DNA from: Dicaeum eximium
Lineage: Eukaryota; Chordata; Aves; Passeriformes; Dicaeidae
Reading direction: 5' to 3'
Assembly (NCBI GenBank): GCA_013396995.1
Contig: VWZP01008292.1
Span: 772,742-836,741 of the forward strand
Length of the DNA: 64,000 bases
Shown here: piece by piece, positions 1 to 10,089 of the stretch
How the letters are laid out: every line of letters starts with the position of its first letter
Numbering within the stretch: the stretch's first letter is position 1
Program-made: the position numbers and the translations under genes
The notes under the pieces: generated by a model
The model's database searches: none
What the model saw: only the letters and a program-made list of their open reading frames with translations
What the model was told of the DNA's origin: nothing

Positions 1-360
1 AGGTCTAACTTTCTTTTACTGAACCTTCACTTCCTCCCTTCCCGTGTTTATCCACTTTATTTGGATGAAAGGTGAGGAGGAAGAGCAGGAGGTGCTCTTT
101 GAGCTGGAGGCAGTTCAGCAGCCATCAAGGCAGGCTGCTTTTGCGGGGGTGCTGCTTTGGCAGGTTCTGGGGGCAGAAGGAAAGCCTGTCTGGGTAACTG
201 GAGCCGCTGCCCAAGTGCCGTCTGCTCCGCTCGCCTCTTCTGACTTCCTTGAGGGAAAAGGTGAGCAAATATTCTCAGGTAAATGTTTAGTCGAAGTGAA
301 ACAAACAAACAAAACCAACAAACCCCGGTGTTCTGTGAGCTTCCCCCGGTGAAGACTGCT

Positions 361-540
361 GGCCTGCAGGCACCCAGCCCTGTGCCCCTTCCCCAGCCAG
401 GGCCCCGCTCCGTGCCTGCCCCGGACGCGTTGCCAGGGGCACGGCTGTGACCGGGAGCGGCTCGGGCTGGCGGGGACAGCGGAACCGCGGTAACCGAGGG
501 ACGGGGCAAGGCAGAAAGGGCCGGGGGGGCTGGCTTGGCT
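361..540. promoter_or_regulatory. CpG-rich patch, candidate CCDC170 promoter
   Basis: This is the only strongly CpG-dense sequence near the 5' side of the gene: about a dozen CpGs lie between 408 and 503 in an otherwise CpG-poor window. It contains GTTGCC (429-434) and GGTAAC (489-494), which match the two half-sites of the RFX X-box but sit 54 bp apart, so neither is a full site. No TATA box is obvious. The assignment to CCDC170 rests on position and CpG content alone; a start site has not been shown. Confidence 0.4.
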
Positions 541-736
541 TGGTTAGGGCTTGGGGTTTTCTTGGCAGTTCCCCTGTTAGGGAATAAAGCCCTGACTTGG
601 GAAATATGCCCCTCTTCGCTTCCTACCCCCCTTTCTGTTGGTGCTGCTGTAGAGGCTGACACAGGCTGGCTGTACCCTCCCCTTGGCAAGTCATCTTTGC
701 AATATTCAATTTAATCTCACCTATAAACACCCCTCC

Positions 737-836
737 CCTCCCCGCCCAAAAAAACCCCCCAAAAAACCAACCAAAAAACCCAACCAAACAAAATAAAAAC
801 CAACCAACCAAAACCCCAAACCAAACAAAAAACCCC
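737..836. repeat. A/C-rich low-complexity tract bordering an assembly gap
   Basis: Irregular repeats of CCAA, CCAAA and A runs, with almost no G or T. Such tracts are common in bird assemblies and often stop sequencing. A similar A/C-rich stretch occurs at about 25188-25270. Confidence 0.85.
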
Positions 837-904
837 NNNNNNNNNNNNNNNNNNNNNNNNNNNNNNNNNNNNNNNNNNNNNNNNNNNNNNNNNNNNNNNN
901 NNNN
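837..904. other. Assembly gap (68 N)
   Basis: Unresolved bases between the A/C-rich tract and unique sequence. The true missing length is unknown, and a first exon could be hidden here. A further single N is at 1304 inside a poly(A) run. Confidence 0.99.
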
Positions 905-2056
905 GTCCGTGCGTGGTGCGATTGAAGCCCCATGAACTTCAGCTGATCATTATAGCTTATCTTTACAAGTTCAAGGCCAGAAAGATTTTTCTTCCTAAGT
1001 GATGCAGAAGGGAGTAGCTTTCACAGAGCAGGAATTTATAGTTATCTAAGAATTTCTTCTTTGCATCTCTTCCTCCTTTGAAAGTGGTTTGCTGGCTTTG
1101 ATGTGAATTTAAGGGAAACGCTAGAGGATATTGCTTAGAAGGATCAAGCCCTTGGTCTAAAGATATAATAGTAACCTTGTAACAGTTTTGTATTCCAAAG
1201 GATAAACATTTTTTTTTTGTGTGAACAGCTCATTTTTTGTGTGAACAGTTGAATATCAGTTTTATAACGAAGCTATATTGTTCTGAGACAAAAAAAAAAA
1301 AAANGAACATGGCACAGACAGCCTCCCTACAAGAAAAAAAAAAAAACACAAAAAAACCAAAAAAACCAGAACAGAATTTTGGTAGCTTGTGGTGGCAAAA
1401 ACAACTGCCATTATATTAAATACAACTGTTATGACCCAATTGCAAACTTTTTGCTAGCACTGCTTAGTGACAGAGTTCACAGCAACCTGCTCCACATTTT
1501 AACCAACCCAAAGTCAAATAGTTTGTGAGTGTTGATTTTGGGACTCAAAAACATGCTAGAAATAACATGCTTATAAAAGGTAAGTTACAACCAGTAAATC
1601 AAACTACGGCACTAATCAGTCTTTAGTTGTGTATACACCAATATACTCAAGTATTTCTAAAATATTTCCATTTTGTTGACTGCAGTAAAGTATGGTAGGT
1701 GCTGCAGGAAAATTGCAGCTGTTGGCATTGCATGATAGTCTGGTTTTTAAATTTACCATTTAAGTAGTTCTGTTACAGAAGTTATTTAACTCTATTTAGA
1801 ACTGATAAAGTAAAAACAGTAGAATGAATTTTTGCACAAACCCCTGCATAAGCACTTGTCTTAGCAATTACCCTTTTTATTGTTTAGGGAATAAACACAG
1901 CAGCTCCTTGTTAATAATTTTGGAAAGGCTGTGAGAGAAAGTGTCAGGGGAGTTCCAAATTCATTAATTTGTCCGTACAGACAAAGGATGAAGTCAACCA
2001 GAAAGCATGTTAAGTAATGTTTAGAGTAGGTTCTGTATCTCTCTAATTGCCTTCAG

Positions 2057-2175
2057 ATGACTGCTCTTTCATCACATTAAATGCATTTAATATATATAGA
2101 TGCAAAGTCACCTCATCCTAAGAGAAAAACAAAAGATGAAAATACTTTAACTGCTTCTTGTAGTGGTAGTAGCAG
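2057..2175 (+). CDS. Candidate upstream CCDC170 exon with possible start codon at 2081
   Basis: It is preceded by a good acceptor (CTCTCTAATTGCCTTCAG) and followed by a strong donor (CAG then GTAAGA), giving a 119-nt exon. A frame beginning at ATG 2081 (MHLIYIDAKSPHPKRKTKDE) runs open to the donor and leaves in phase 2. A short upstream frame (ATG 2057) ends in TAA directly before ATG 2081. It cannot join the exon at 6815 directly (phase mismatch) but can through 3505-3532. I do not recognise the peptide. The Kozak context is weak (ATTAAATGC). It may be a chance exon-like sequence. Confidence 0.3.
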
Positions 2176-2747
2176 GTAAGACTAAAATTTTGCTTGTAAT
2201 GAAGCTTTCATTTGGGCCCATTAATCAAGCTGGAAATTGGCCTCTTCAGCAGATGAACAGCAGGAGTGATTTTTATCTTTTCAGTAACACCTTTCAATGA
2301 TTACTGCAAAGGGAGGAGGGTAGAGCTGAGCAGTACCCTTCTGAAAGGAATTTAGAAAATCTCTTTGGTAATTTATTTGAGCTGCTGAGACCACTTAAGT
2401 TAGTTTTACATGTTCCTGGAACATTGCATTAATGCAGAAAAACTCCATAGGTATATAACAATAACAAAAATACTGCAAGCAGTGAGTTGGGCCCAGTTAC
2501 AAGAAGGAATCAACAAGGGGAAACAGGACTTTACTGAGTGGCCAGTGATCAACAGTGTCTGGGTGTTTCTGGCACTTTATAATGTGCAAGAGCAAGTGAC
2601 AGAACTGAAATAGTTGTGAAATATTACTTGCAAATTTTGATTTATGCTACCAAGAAAAATCTGCAGCAGCCAAGTGTGAAAAATTTGAAACTACCCGTTC
2701 TTTTTGGGATTTCATGCTGGATGTCATAGTCTTTCTGGTTGCAACTA

Positions 2748-2748
<1 letters not shown>

Positions 2749-2802
<54 letters not shown>
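2749..2802. repeat. (TAA)18 microsatellite
   Basis: Eighteen perfect TAA units. On the opposite strand it reads as a leucine run and creates a false open frame. Confidence 0.98.
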
Positions 2803-2806
<4 letters not shown>

Positions 2807-3504
2807 CAACTCTGCTGCTGCATTGTATTTACAGAAGTTAGAACAACTTTATGCATGTATACACTCATAAATATTCATTTGTCTTAAGAAAAAACATTGC
2901 AGATTTGGGATATTTCATTTTGTTTGATTTCAGAATATGAAAAGTTATGACACTGAGATTTATAAAAAATGACTGAACAGCCCACTGAGTCCAACCACTG
3001 TACCAAGTCCTATACAAATATGTAGGTAAAAAGAGCCCACTGATTACCTTAACATCTGAAGGGGAAAAAAAATGTATTTCAGTTAAGATACATCCTGTGT
3101 TATCGCTCAGATCCTTTTTAAATATATCAGTATAGAAGAGATGCAGGACAAAAGGAGAGGTGAAATAAAAACTTGGAGCACCTGGAAAAGCAGTGGCAAA
3201 GGAAGCAATCACTGCATGAAGGCTGGCTGTGCAGCTGAACTGGGGAATGTATCCTGGACAAGTCAACGTGAAGGTGCCTGTTTTGGTTAGGTGTGTGTTT
3301 GAATACTGTGGAGACAGTCAGAGCTCATAGGCTGCTAGAGAGACTTTCCCATGGTGTTCTGCTTTCATGCCCAACTTTGCTGAAGGTAACCTGTGATACA
3401 GTTTAGTAAAGCATATCTGTGAAAAGATAATGTCATGTGCCATCATATTACAGATCTATTTAATTTTCAACCTTTTTTCCCTCTTGCCCACATTTGTTCT
3501 GTAG

Positions 3505-3532
3505 AAACCAAGGAAGAATGAAGTCAACAAAG
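3505..3532 (+). CDS. Candidate 28-nt micro-exon upstream of CCDC170
   Basis: A strong pyrimidine tract and acceptor (CCACATTTGTTCTGTAG) precede it. If it ends before GTTCGT (AAG then GTTCGT, a weak donor), its length converts the phase-2 end of the 2175 exon to phase 0, as the exon at 6815 requires, adding codons for NQGRMKSTK. A better-looking donor, GTGAGT, lies four bases on but breaks the frame. Confidence 0.2.
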
Positions 3533-6500
3533 GTTCGTGAGTCATCGTTTTTGGTATGTCAATCCCAATGTGTTTGGGTGCTTTGGGAATGGGAAGAAGA
3601 AATCCCTGCCCTGAGTACAGTCTATGGCAGTGCATTGAAAAGTCACTCAGGGTGGTGATGGGTGTTTAAAGATTTTTTTAAATTATGTGTTTTGGGAAAG
3701 GGGTCTGGGTTGTGTGCCAGCAATGGCAGTGGTAGTGTCATTTGGCAGCAGTGAAATAAGAAATACAGCAGGAAATAAAAGAGAAGCTGCCAAAAGCAGA
3801 ATGGGAGTGAGTGACTTGAACAGTTGGCTGATTTCAAAGTACATGGATTGGTATAAAACTACTGAATGTTGTTGTAGTTTTGTTGTTTCTGAATCAAATG
3901 AAGTTTTCTAACTAAAGGCTGGGAGATAAAGGCAGTTATTTGGTAAAAAAGTCAAACCAAAAATGGTCAAAAATAACAAAAATCACCATATATTGTTGAT
4001 CTTCTAAGGAACACCTATTACTAATAAAATTGAAGATCCAAGTAGATATTGCTCTGAAGTACTGTAATTATAGACTTAGCTTCTGTTTAGCATATGAAGT
4101 TAGATGAAAGTTTCATTTGCTTGCAGATAAGTGGAAAGAGATCAAAAAAATTAATAATGTGAGTGGGAGAAACACCCAAAACCTAGGTTATTTAAAGCTG
4201 ATTGAGTATTAATATATTGAATTCTTCTAACTCTTTTAACACTTAATTAATTCTCTTTTACTAACAAAAATCAGCATAGATTACATAATACTCATGAAAC
4301 ATTAAAATTCCGATTTTTTTCAACAGGGAGAAAAGTACCACATCTGCATTACAAATTTTACCCCTATAGTAAAATCATGCCAATTTAATTGAGTTGTCTG
4401 ACAGGTCTGATTAAAGATCAGACTTGTGATTGGCTGATGGCAATCCACAGAAACATACAAAACTACTAATTTTAGATCATGCATATTTCCTGATAAAAGT
4501 ATGATGATAATACCAACTTTCCTAGCATGGTGCCACCATGATTAGTTTTATATTTACTAAGGCACTGTAGGATGCAGAGATCTGCCTCTGTAAATCTCAC
4601 TAAGACTGTAGATGAGTCGAACAGTAATTCCTGTTGGCTTTGTCACCTGCCTTCATTTAAACTTCTTTTCAATCCTTCTGGATGTGTTGCTGCATTTTTA
4701 AAGTGCTCATAATTTTTAAATTTTGTATGAAAAACATAGAAGTTTCAGCTCTAAAGCTGCTACATTGATTGATTATTGCTGCTGAATGGGGGCTTATTTT
4801 CTTCAGCTATGCTCTGAAATGTATTTATTTCACCAGTTTTGAGACACACAGAAAGAATTCTGTGAAGTCAAAAGTTGTGATTTTTTAGGGAAGAAAAGGA
4901 AAAACCTACATTCATGCAGTACTACAAATATAATAACATAAATACCAGCATACTCAGGGTTACTGTTTGCAATCTCCATCCATGATTTTGGAGCCCTGGT
5001 GTATTACAGAACCAGAAAAATGCCCTCTACATTAAAGAACTTCATGTGGTTGTACATGTGAAACAGGCAGAGTGAAGCAAAAGTAAGACAAAAGCAGCGA
5101 GGAGGTGGCACATGGTTTCCCTCACTCCCTCAGAACAGTGATAAAGTGTTGAGAAAATTAGCAGCTCTTTTATCTCCAGGATTATGTGCTGTGTTCTATG
5201 TGGCCATGAGTTTTCTGCATGTGTCAGTCTGCCTTGATGAGAGTGGCAACTCCTTTGTGGAAGAGCACAGCTGAGTGTCTTTGAAGGAGATGAATGCAAT
5301 TAAACTTGATGGGTCTAATCTAATGTCAGCTAGCACAGGGAAGAAAGATTAAAGAATAGAGCTGGTGATATTATAGCAACTAATCCAAGGTGATTTATCT
5401 TCTGCTGCAGTCTAAACTAGTTTTTCCTTATTCCTCAGGGATTTCTCTATGTGTTGCATGGGAAATGTGTATTTTATTAGATATTCACATATTTGGAAAC
5501 TTCTTCAGGTTTTTTTTGTTCCTATTTGGAATGGGTAGGGGCTGAACGTGTAATTTATCTCAGTCTGGAAAATGATGCTGATGTAGAAAAGCATGAAGAG
5601 AAGATGTCTCTGTCTCCACTGCAATACCTTTTTCCAAAACAAGTAATTATCTGGGGGTGTTTTCCATTTTGTAATTCATACCCAAATGTACCAGCATTGC
5701 AGTTTTGTTTCAGTCCTGTGTGAAAGCTGATGGAGAACAAATCTTATGTTCACATCTCTGCTTCCAGCATAACCTAAATTTAGTTCTGTTCTGAAGAGGT
5801 TACATTTAATCATTTTTAGTTACTACTGATTGAAAAAAGAAAAATGTTCTGTCTAATGAAACTCTACCAAAACTTCAGGTCAGAATTTTCATCTTTAAAA
5901 ACTTAAGTAATAAAGGCCAGGAAATCCAGCACATTCCTGCTCTACTGCAGAAGAGCAGAACATCACAAAAAGGAGAAAGCCTACTATAGAATCTAAAGGC
6001 ACAGCTGAAAGGGTTGTACAAGTGGTGTGAAGGAGACTGTACTAGAGAGACAGAGGCACTGCTTGCCATGAGATCAGGACTTGAAAAAGAATGAAAGGTA
6101 GTCATTATAGTAATGGCTGGGGATGAGAAAGCATCAGTCAGGAAGCTGAAGTTGTCCAAGTGATGAAGTTCAAAAGGACCTCTAACCTTGAAAGGTTAGA
6201 AGTAAAAAAGCAAATGGCAAGCCAAAAAGTGACTTGAGGAGCAGATACAAGTGTCTGACTAGGCATGGGCTTTTCAGCCTGGTACAGAGACTGTGGAGGT
6301 GAGATATGATAGCAATCTGAAAAATCATGAGTGGCACAGAGAAGATGGATAGCCATTGCTTTTTTCAACATTTCTTCTGAGGGGATATGCAGTATAACTG
6401 CAGTCTAAAACCCAAGGTGACTCTTTGCATAAGAGACCCCTGAGGACTCCCTTTGGGATAAAGTTTATGCAGGTTGAAAGAGTGACTGGATAAGTTTGTT

Positions 6501-6814
6501 TTGAATGTTACTAAATATATAGAAACTGCTGGAAATAGCCAGAGTTGAAAACAGTGGGAGGTCATGGGATTGTTGAGAGGGACTATCTTACTTTAGCACT
6601 GGTGTTGGTGGCTGAACTTGGAGATGAAGGTGGTGACCCATAAAAAAGTGACTGTTTAACCTATTTTTCAATAAGTGTGTGTTACCCTGGGAATCATGTT
6701 CTGGAACATTTGGAGTAATGCTCTTGAGCAGCTTAATTAAACAAAAAAGAACTGAAGCAAAAAATGTTAAAAAATGTGATGTCTAAAGGTTTTGTATGCA
6801 TTCTGTCTTCACAG

Positions 6815-6946
6815 GAATCTCGTGATCACGTTCTTTTGGATGTTCCTGTCACTAGAGAGCAGATGAATCACTATCGAGCTGCAGCTGAAACTGCTCAAAG
6901 TGAACTTGCAGCACTTTCAGTGAAGTATGACTCTGCCCAGTCAGAG
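6815..6946 (+). CDS. CCDC170: CCDC170, first certain coding exon (partial residues 1-44)
   Basis: 132 nt, 44 codons, phase 0 at both ends. It follows a good acceptor (pyrimidine run ending TTCACAG) and is followed by the donor GTACAT. It encodes ESRDHVLLDVPVTREQ, then a helix rich in Ala and Glu (AAETAQSELAALSVKY) that opens the coiled coil. There is an in-frame ATG at 6764, but it lies in the intron upstream of the acceptor, so it is unlikely to be the start. The real N-terminus must come from one or more upstream exons that end in phase 0. Confidence 0.95.
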
Positions 6947-9832
6947 GTACATCTAAAAATAATTTCAAATCCTTCTCCAAACCTGAGGATATTTTGCAGA
7001 CACCTTATGTAGAGAATAGAAAGCTTGCAGGAAGTCCAAAACTTGCTTTTGCTACAGAACTTTTGGGGTTTTGTTTTTAGAACGTCTGTGTGATTTTTAC
7101 TTTGTTTCCTTCTGAGATCAAGAACTGATTATAAATATGTATTTAGAAGACTTGAAGCAGTGTAGCTTTTACTCATCATCTAAGTGCAATATTAAACCTG
7201 AAAATTTATTAAATTGTGGTTGTATAAACGTTCAGATAGATATCCTCCTCTTGCTGGTAGGTTAACATCTAGCTGCTCATCTTTACTAATTTCTCAATTT
7301 TATTCAAGTTATAGCTCCCCAAATTTGCCCTGCTTTTGTCACTAGTGAAATTGTACTTGTGCTAATGAGGTTGATTGCAGCTAGAAAGGCTGAAGAACAC
7401 ATACACATACTTTTTTTACTCTTTCTGCTGTGTAGATGGTGTTTCTCAGGAGAGGATTTATTACAGGATAATTTTAGAGCTATCTTATTTCCACAAGTAA
7501 TTTTTTTTAACATAAAACTGGTTAAAATTTATTTGATTGAAGTCAGCAATGTGGGAGCGGTCAGTTTTAAAGTGGAATAAAATTTGCTCTTGGAAGATAT
7601 GAAATGCTTACATTTATTCACATACAGAACTACTGGCATAAGTGTCTGTTGGCTGAGGTTTAATTTGATACGTTGATCCTGAAGTTACTGCAGGGTTCCC
7701 CTACATTTAACATTTATTCAGAACTGATGCTTTAAATTTAAATTTTAAGAAGCCATACAGAATCTAATGTTCTCATACAAAGAATTTATTACTGGAAATG
7801 TTGAATGGCTTTATTGCCAGAACGTCTGACTGATTTATAGATTTTTCAAGACAGTCCTTGCAAAAGCATAGTCAAAAAAGCAGCTGTTCATGCTCTTGTT
7901 AATAAAGACTTTCATGACCCAGCTGAGGTCAGAGCCTTGTTCTTCTGAGTGCTCTGTAAAACTCATGATATGGGATTATTCTTGCTTTTTCTGCTATTGG
8001 AACTGACCACAAGACAATGGACAGAAGAAAAAATATCACATGGGGAGTCGAACCACAGAGAAATTTTAAGGTTATGAACACTCTAAGATACCATAGCTTG
8101 GTCCAGCTGCCAAGGAAAGCAATGCTATTGTTCCTTCAGCTGCTCATTTCCTTCCCCACACTGCCCCACCCCTGGTGCCAGCACAGACAGATGTATGTGT
8201 AGTTTTTACGGTGCACTGCTGTGTCCATGCAGTTGAAAAAAAATTCCTTCCCTTCTGAGTTGCTTTTTAGCCAAATCAGTTTCCCAATCTTATTTCACCT
8301 TGTAGCCATTTAAGTGCTTCTTCTATGACCAAGAGGAGGGTGGAGTATGGAAATGAAGCCCATGAACCCGGGAAAAAGCCAAGCTGCTTTTTTCAAGCTC
8401 AGTGCTGCTCCAGAGTGTCTGATAAACCAGCACTTGCACATGAAGCATAAGCTCATTGAAGGCTCTGCTGCTGCTGCAAGGGTGATCCTCCTACCTGATT
8501 TCTCAACACAGCCTTTGCTCTGTGATTCTCTTTCTCCTCTGCAAGAGAAAAAGTGAACTCTTTTATATCAGTTGTTATTTAAGTTGTTTGTGGGAGAGTC
8601 AGACAAACACAGAGCTGGTGCGAGGGAGAGGACAGGTGTGCGTGGCTGGAAAGAGGAGAAGCAGGACCTCCCTTTTCCAAGGCAGTTGCTGTTCTGTTGG
8701 CTCACCAGCCTCTCAAATTTCTCTAAGTATCTTGGGTTTGGTCATACTGAAAGACTCCAACACAGAATTTCCCATTGTTCTGGATTGCAGTCTAAAGTCT
8801 TAAATATTTTTGCCTTAAAATGTTTGCCACAATTTAGAAGTTCTGTCACTCACCATAAAGAGCAGTTAACTTGGCTAAATTATTTGCCTGTTAATTTAAT
8901 GTGATAGGACAGAAGTCCTTCAGATTGCATCTTGCTCCTTTTAATTGGAATTGTCAGGAAGGCTTAAACATGCCATAACACTTCTTGTGACAACAAGGTC
9001 CACTTTAAATTACTTGTTCCTAATAACAAAAAAATCATATGGAAATTTTGTTTGCCTGGTTAGTCTCCCTCAAGTGCAGTCTCCTAGAGAAGCTTCTAGC
9101 AGAAATAGTTCAATGGAAAATGGTATTTTTAACAAAAAGAGAGAGTAAAATATACTGAACTTCATGAACTCTTGGAAAGCTCTAACATCATCCCTGTAAG
9201 AGGTCTTTAACGTTTGAGGGTGATTTTCCTCCTCCTACCCTTCCTTAAAAATCTGTGTTGCTGTTTCTCTGTAAATACAGTTACATTTAATTGGATTATC
9301 ATACCCAAAAATAACTATTTACATAAGATGAGAAGAGGGTGCCTACCTCACAATGCACCAAAAATTTACTTGCCTCTGAATATGCCTCAAACCATCAAAA
9401 GGCTCCACACAAACAGCAGATTACCTGTGGAATTGAGCACCAGATTTGGAAGCAGGCAGGCCGCAGGCAAAAAAGAGGGAATAGTGGTGTTAATAACTTT
9501 GCTGTAATGGAGGTACATAGGAGACACGAGTTAAGGTTGTGCAGTAGAACCTAAGTTAGACTTTTCCTAAATTCTGAACTAGTAAATAAACTTATTTTCC
9601 TGTAAGATGTTATCTTGAAAAGTTGTATTGTGTTACCCAACGGTAGCTTTTGTTTTTGCAAACCTCTTCCATTGCTTTTTCCTAGTCATATGAAGGTAAA
9701 TTTGTGTCCCTCTACTCAGTCCTGTAGTGATAGAAATGTGTTTCTTGTCACATAACTAAGCTTGTAATACAGTCATGTTATTTCAGGCTGGAAAAACTAT
9801 CCTTCATTAATTTTCTCCTTTTCTGTCTATAG
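6947..9832 (+). other. CCDC170: CCDC170 intron, 2.9 kb
   Basis: GTACAT to TATAG. Unique AT-rich sequence with a few short frames (for example around 8347-8900) without recognisable products. I see no repeat family here. Confidence 0.85.
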
Positions 9833-10089
9833 CTTCTTAAACTCAGGTCGAGCATGACCTCTAAAGAAGCTTCTTTTCAAGAGCTGAAGGCTGAAGCTGG
9901 AAGCTGTAAGGAAAACAATGCTAGACTGATGTCTCGCCTCCTCTCTTCGCAAACGCGAATCCAGGAGATGGAAGAGGAGCTGTGTGTGCTTGCTGCTTCT
10001 AAAAGCCAGGCTGAGCTGACAGCTCAGGTGGCATATAAGGAAAATTTGGAGCTGAAGGAGCAGCTTCATGAGAAAAGTGCCAGACTTAA
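9833..10089 (+). CDS. CCDC170: CCDC170 exon (partial residues 45-130)
   Basis: 257 nt. The acceptor is TTCTGTCTATAG and the donor GTAAGA. The reading frame enters in phase 0 and leaves in phase 2: the last codon (AA) is completed by T from the next exon to give Asn. It encodes LLKLRSSMTSKEASFQELKA and continues with long charged helical sequence including KENNAR and ELKEQL, characteristic of this family. This is the only exon pair with a non-zero-phase junction, so skipping it alone would break the frame. Confidence 0.95.

Larger units (their letters stand above)
905..6814. other. Upstream region before first certain exon; no confirmed gene
   Basis: About 5.9 kb, AT-rich, with only short chance frames. 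It holds a 20-24 bp tandem duplication (1207-1250, CATTTTTT..GTGTGAACAG), poly(A) runs at 1290-1303 and 1325-1335, the (TAA)18 array and two candidate upstream exons listed separately. If the CpG patch is the promoter, this is the first intron or introns of CCDC170. Confidence 0.6.

Noticed and set aside
57..689. 210-codon minus-strand open frame over the CpG patch
   Set aside because: Composition-driven frame rich in Pro, Ala and Arg with no recognisable domain. It overlaps frames on the other strand, and long stop-free stretches are expected in GC-rich DNA.
2647..2868. Minus-strand frame with a long leucine run
   Set aside because: Produced entirely by the (TAA)18 microsatellite read in reverse.
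6764..6814. In-frame ATG upstream of the first certain exon as the CCDC170 start
   Set aside because: It precedes a good acceptor (TTCACAG) and the added residues do not look like the family. It is intron read-through.
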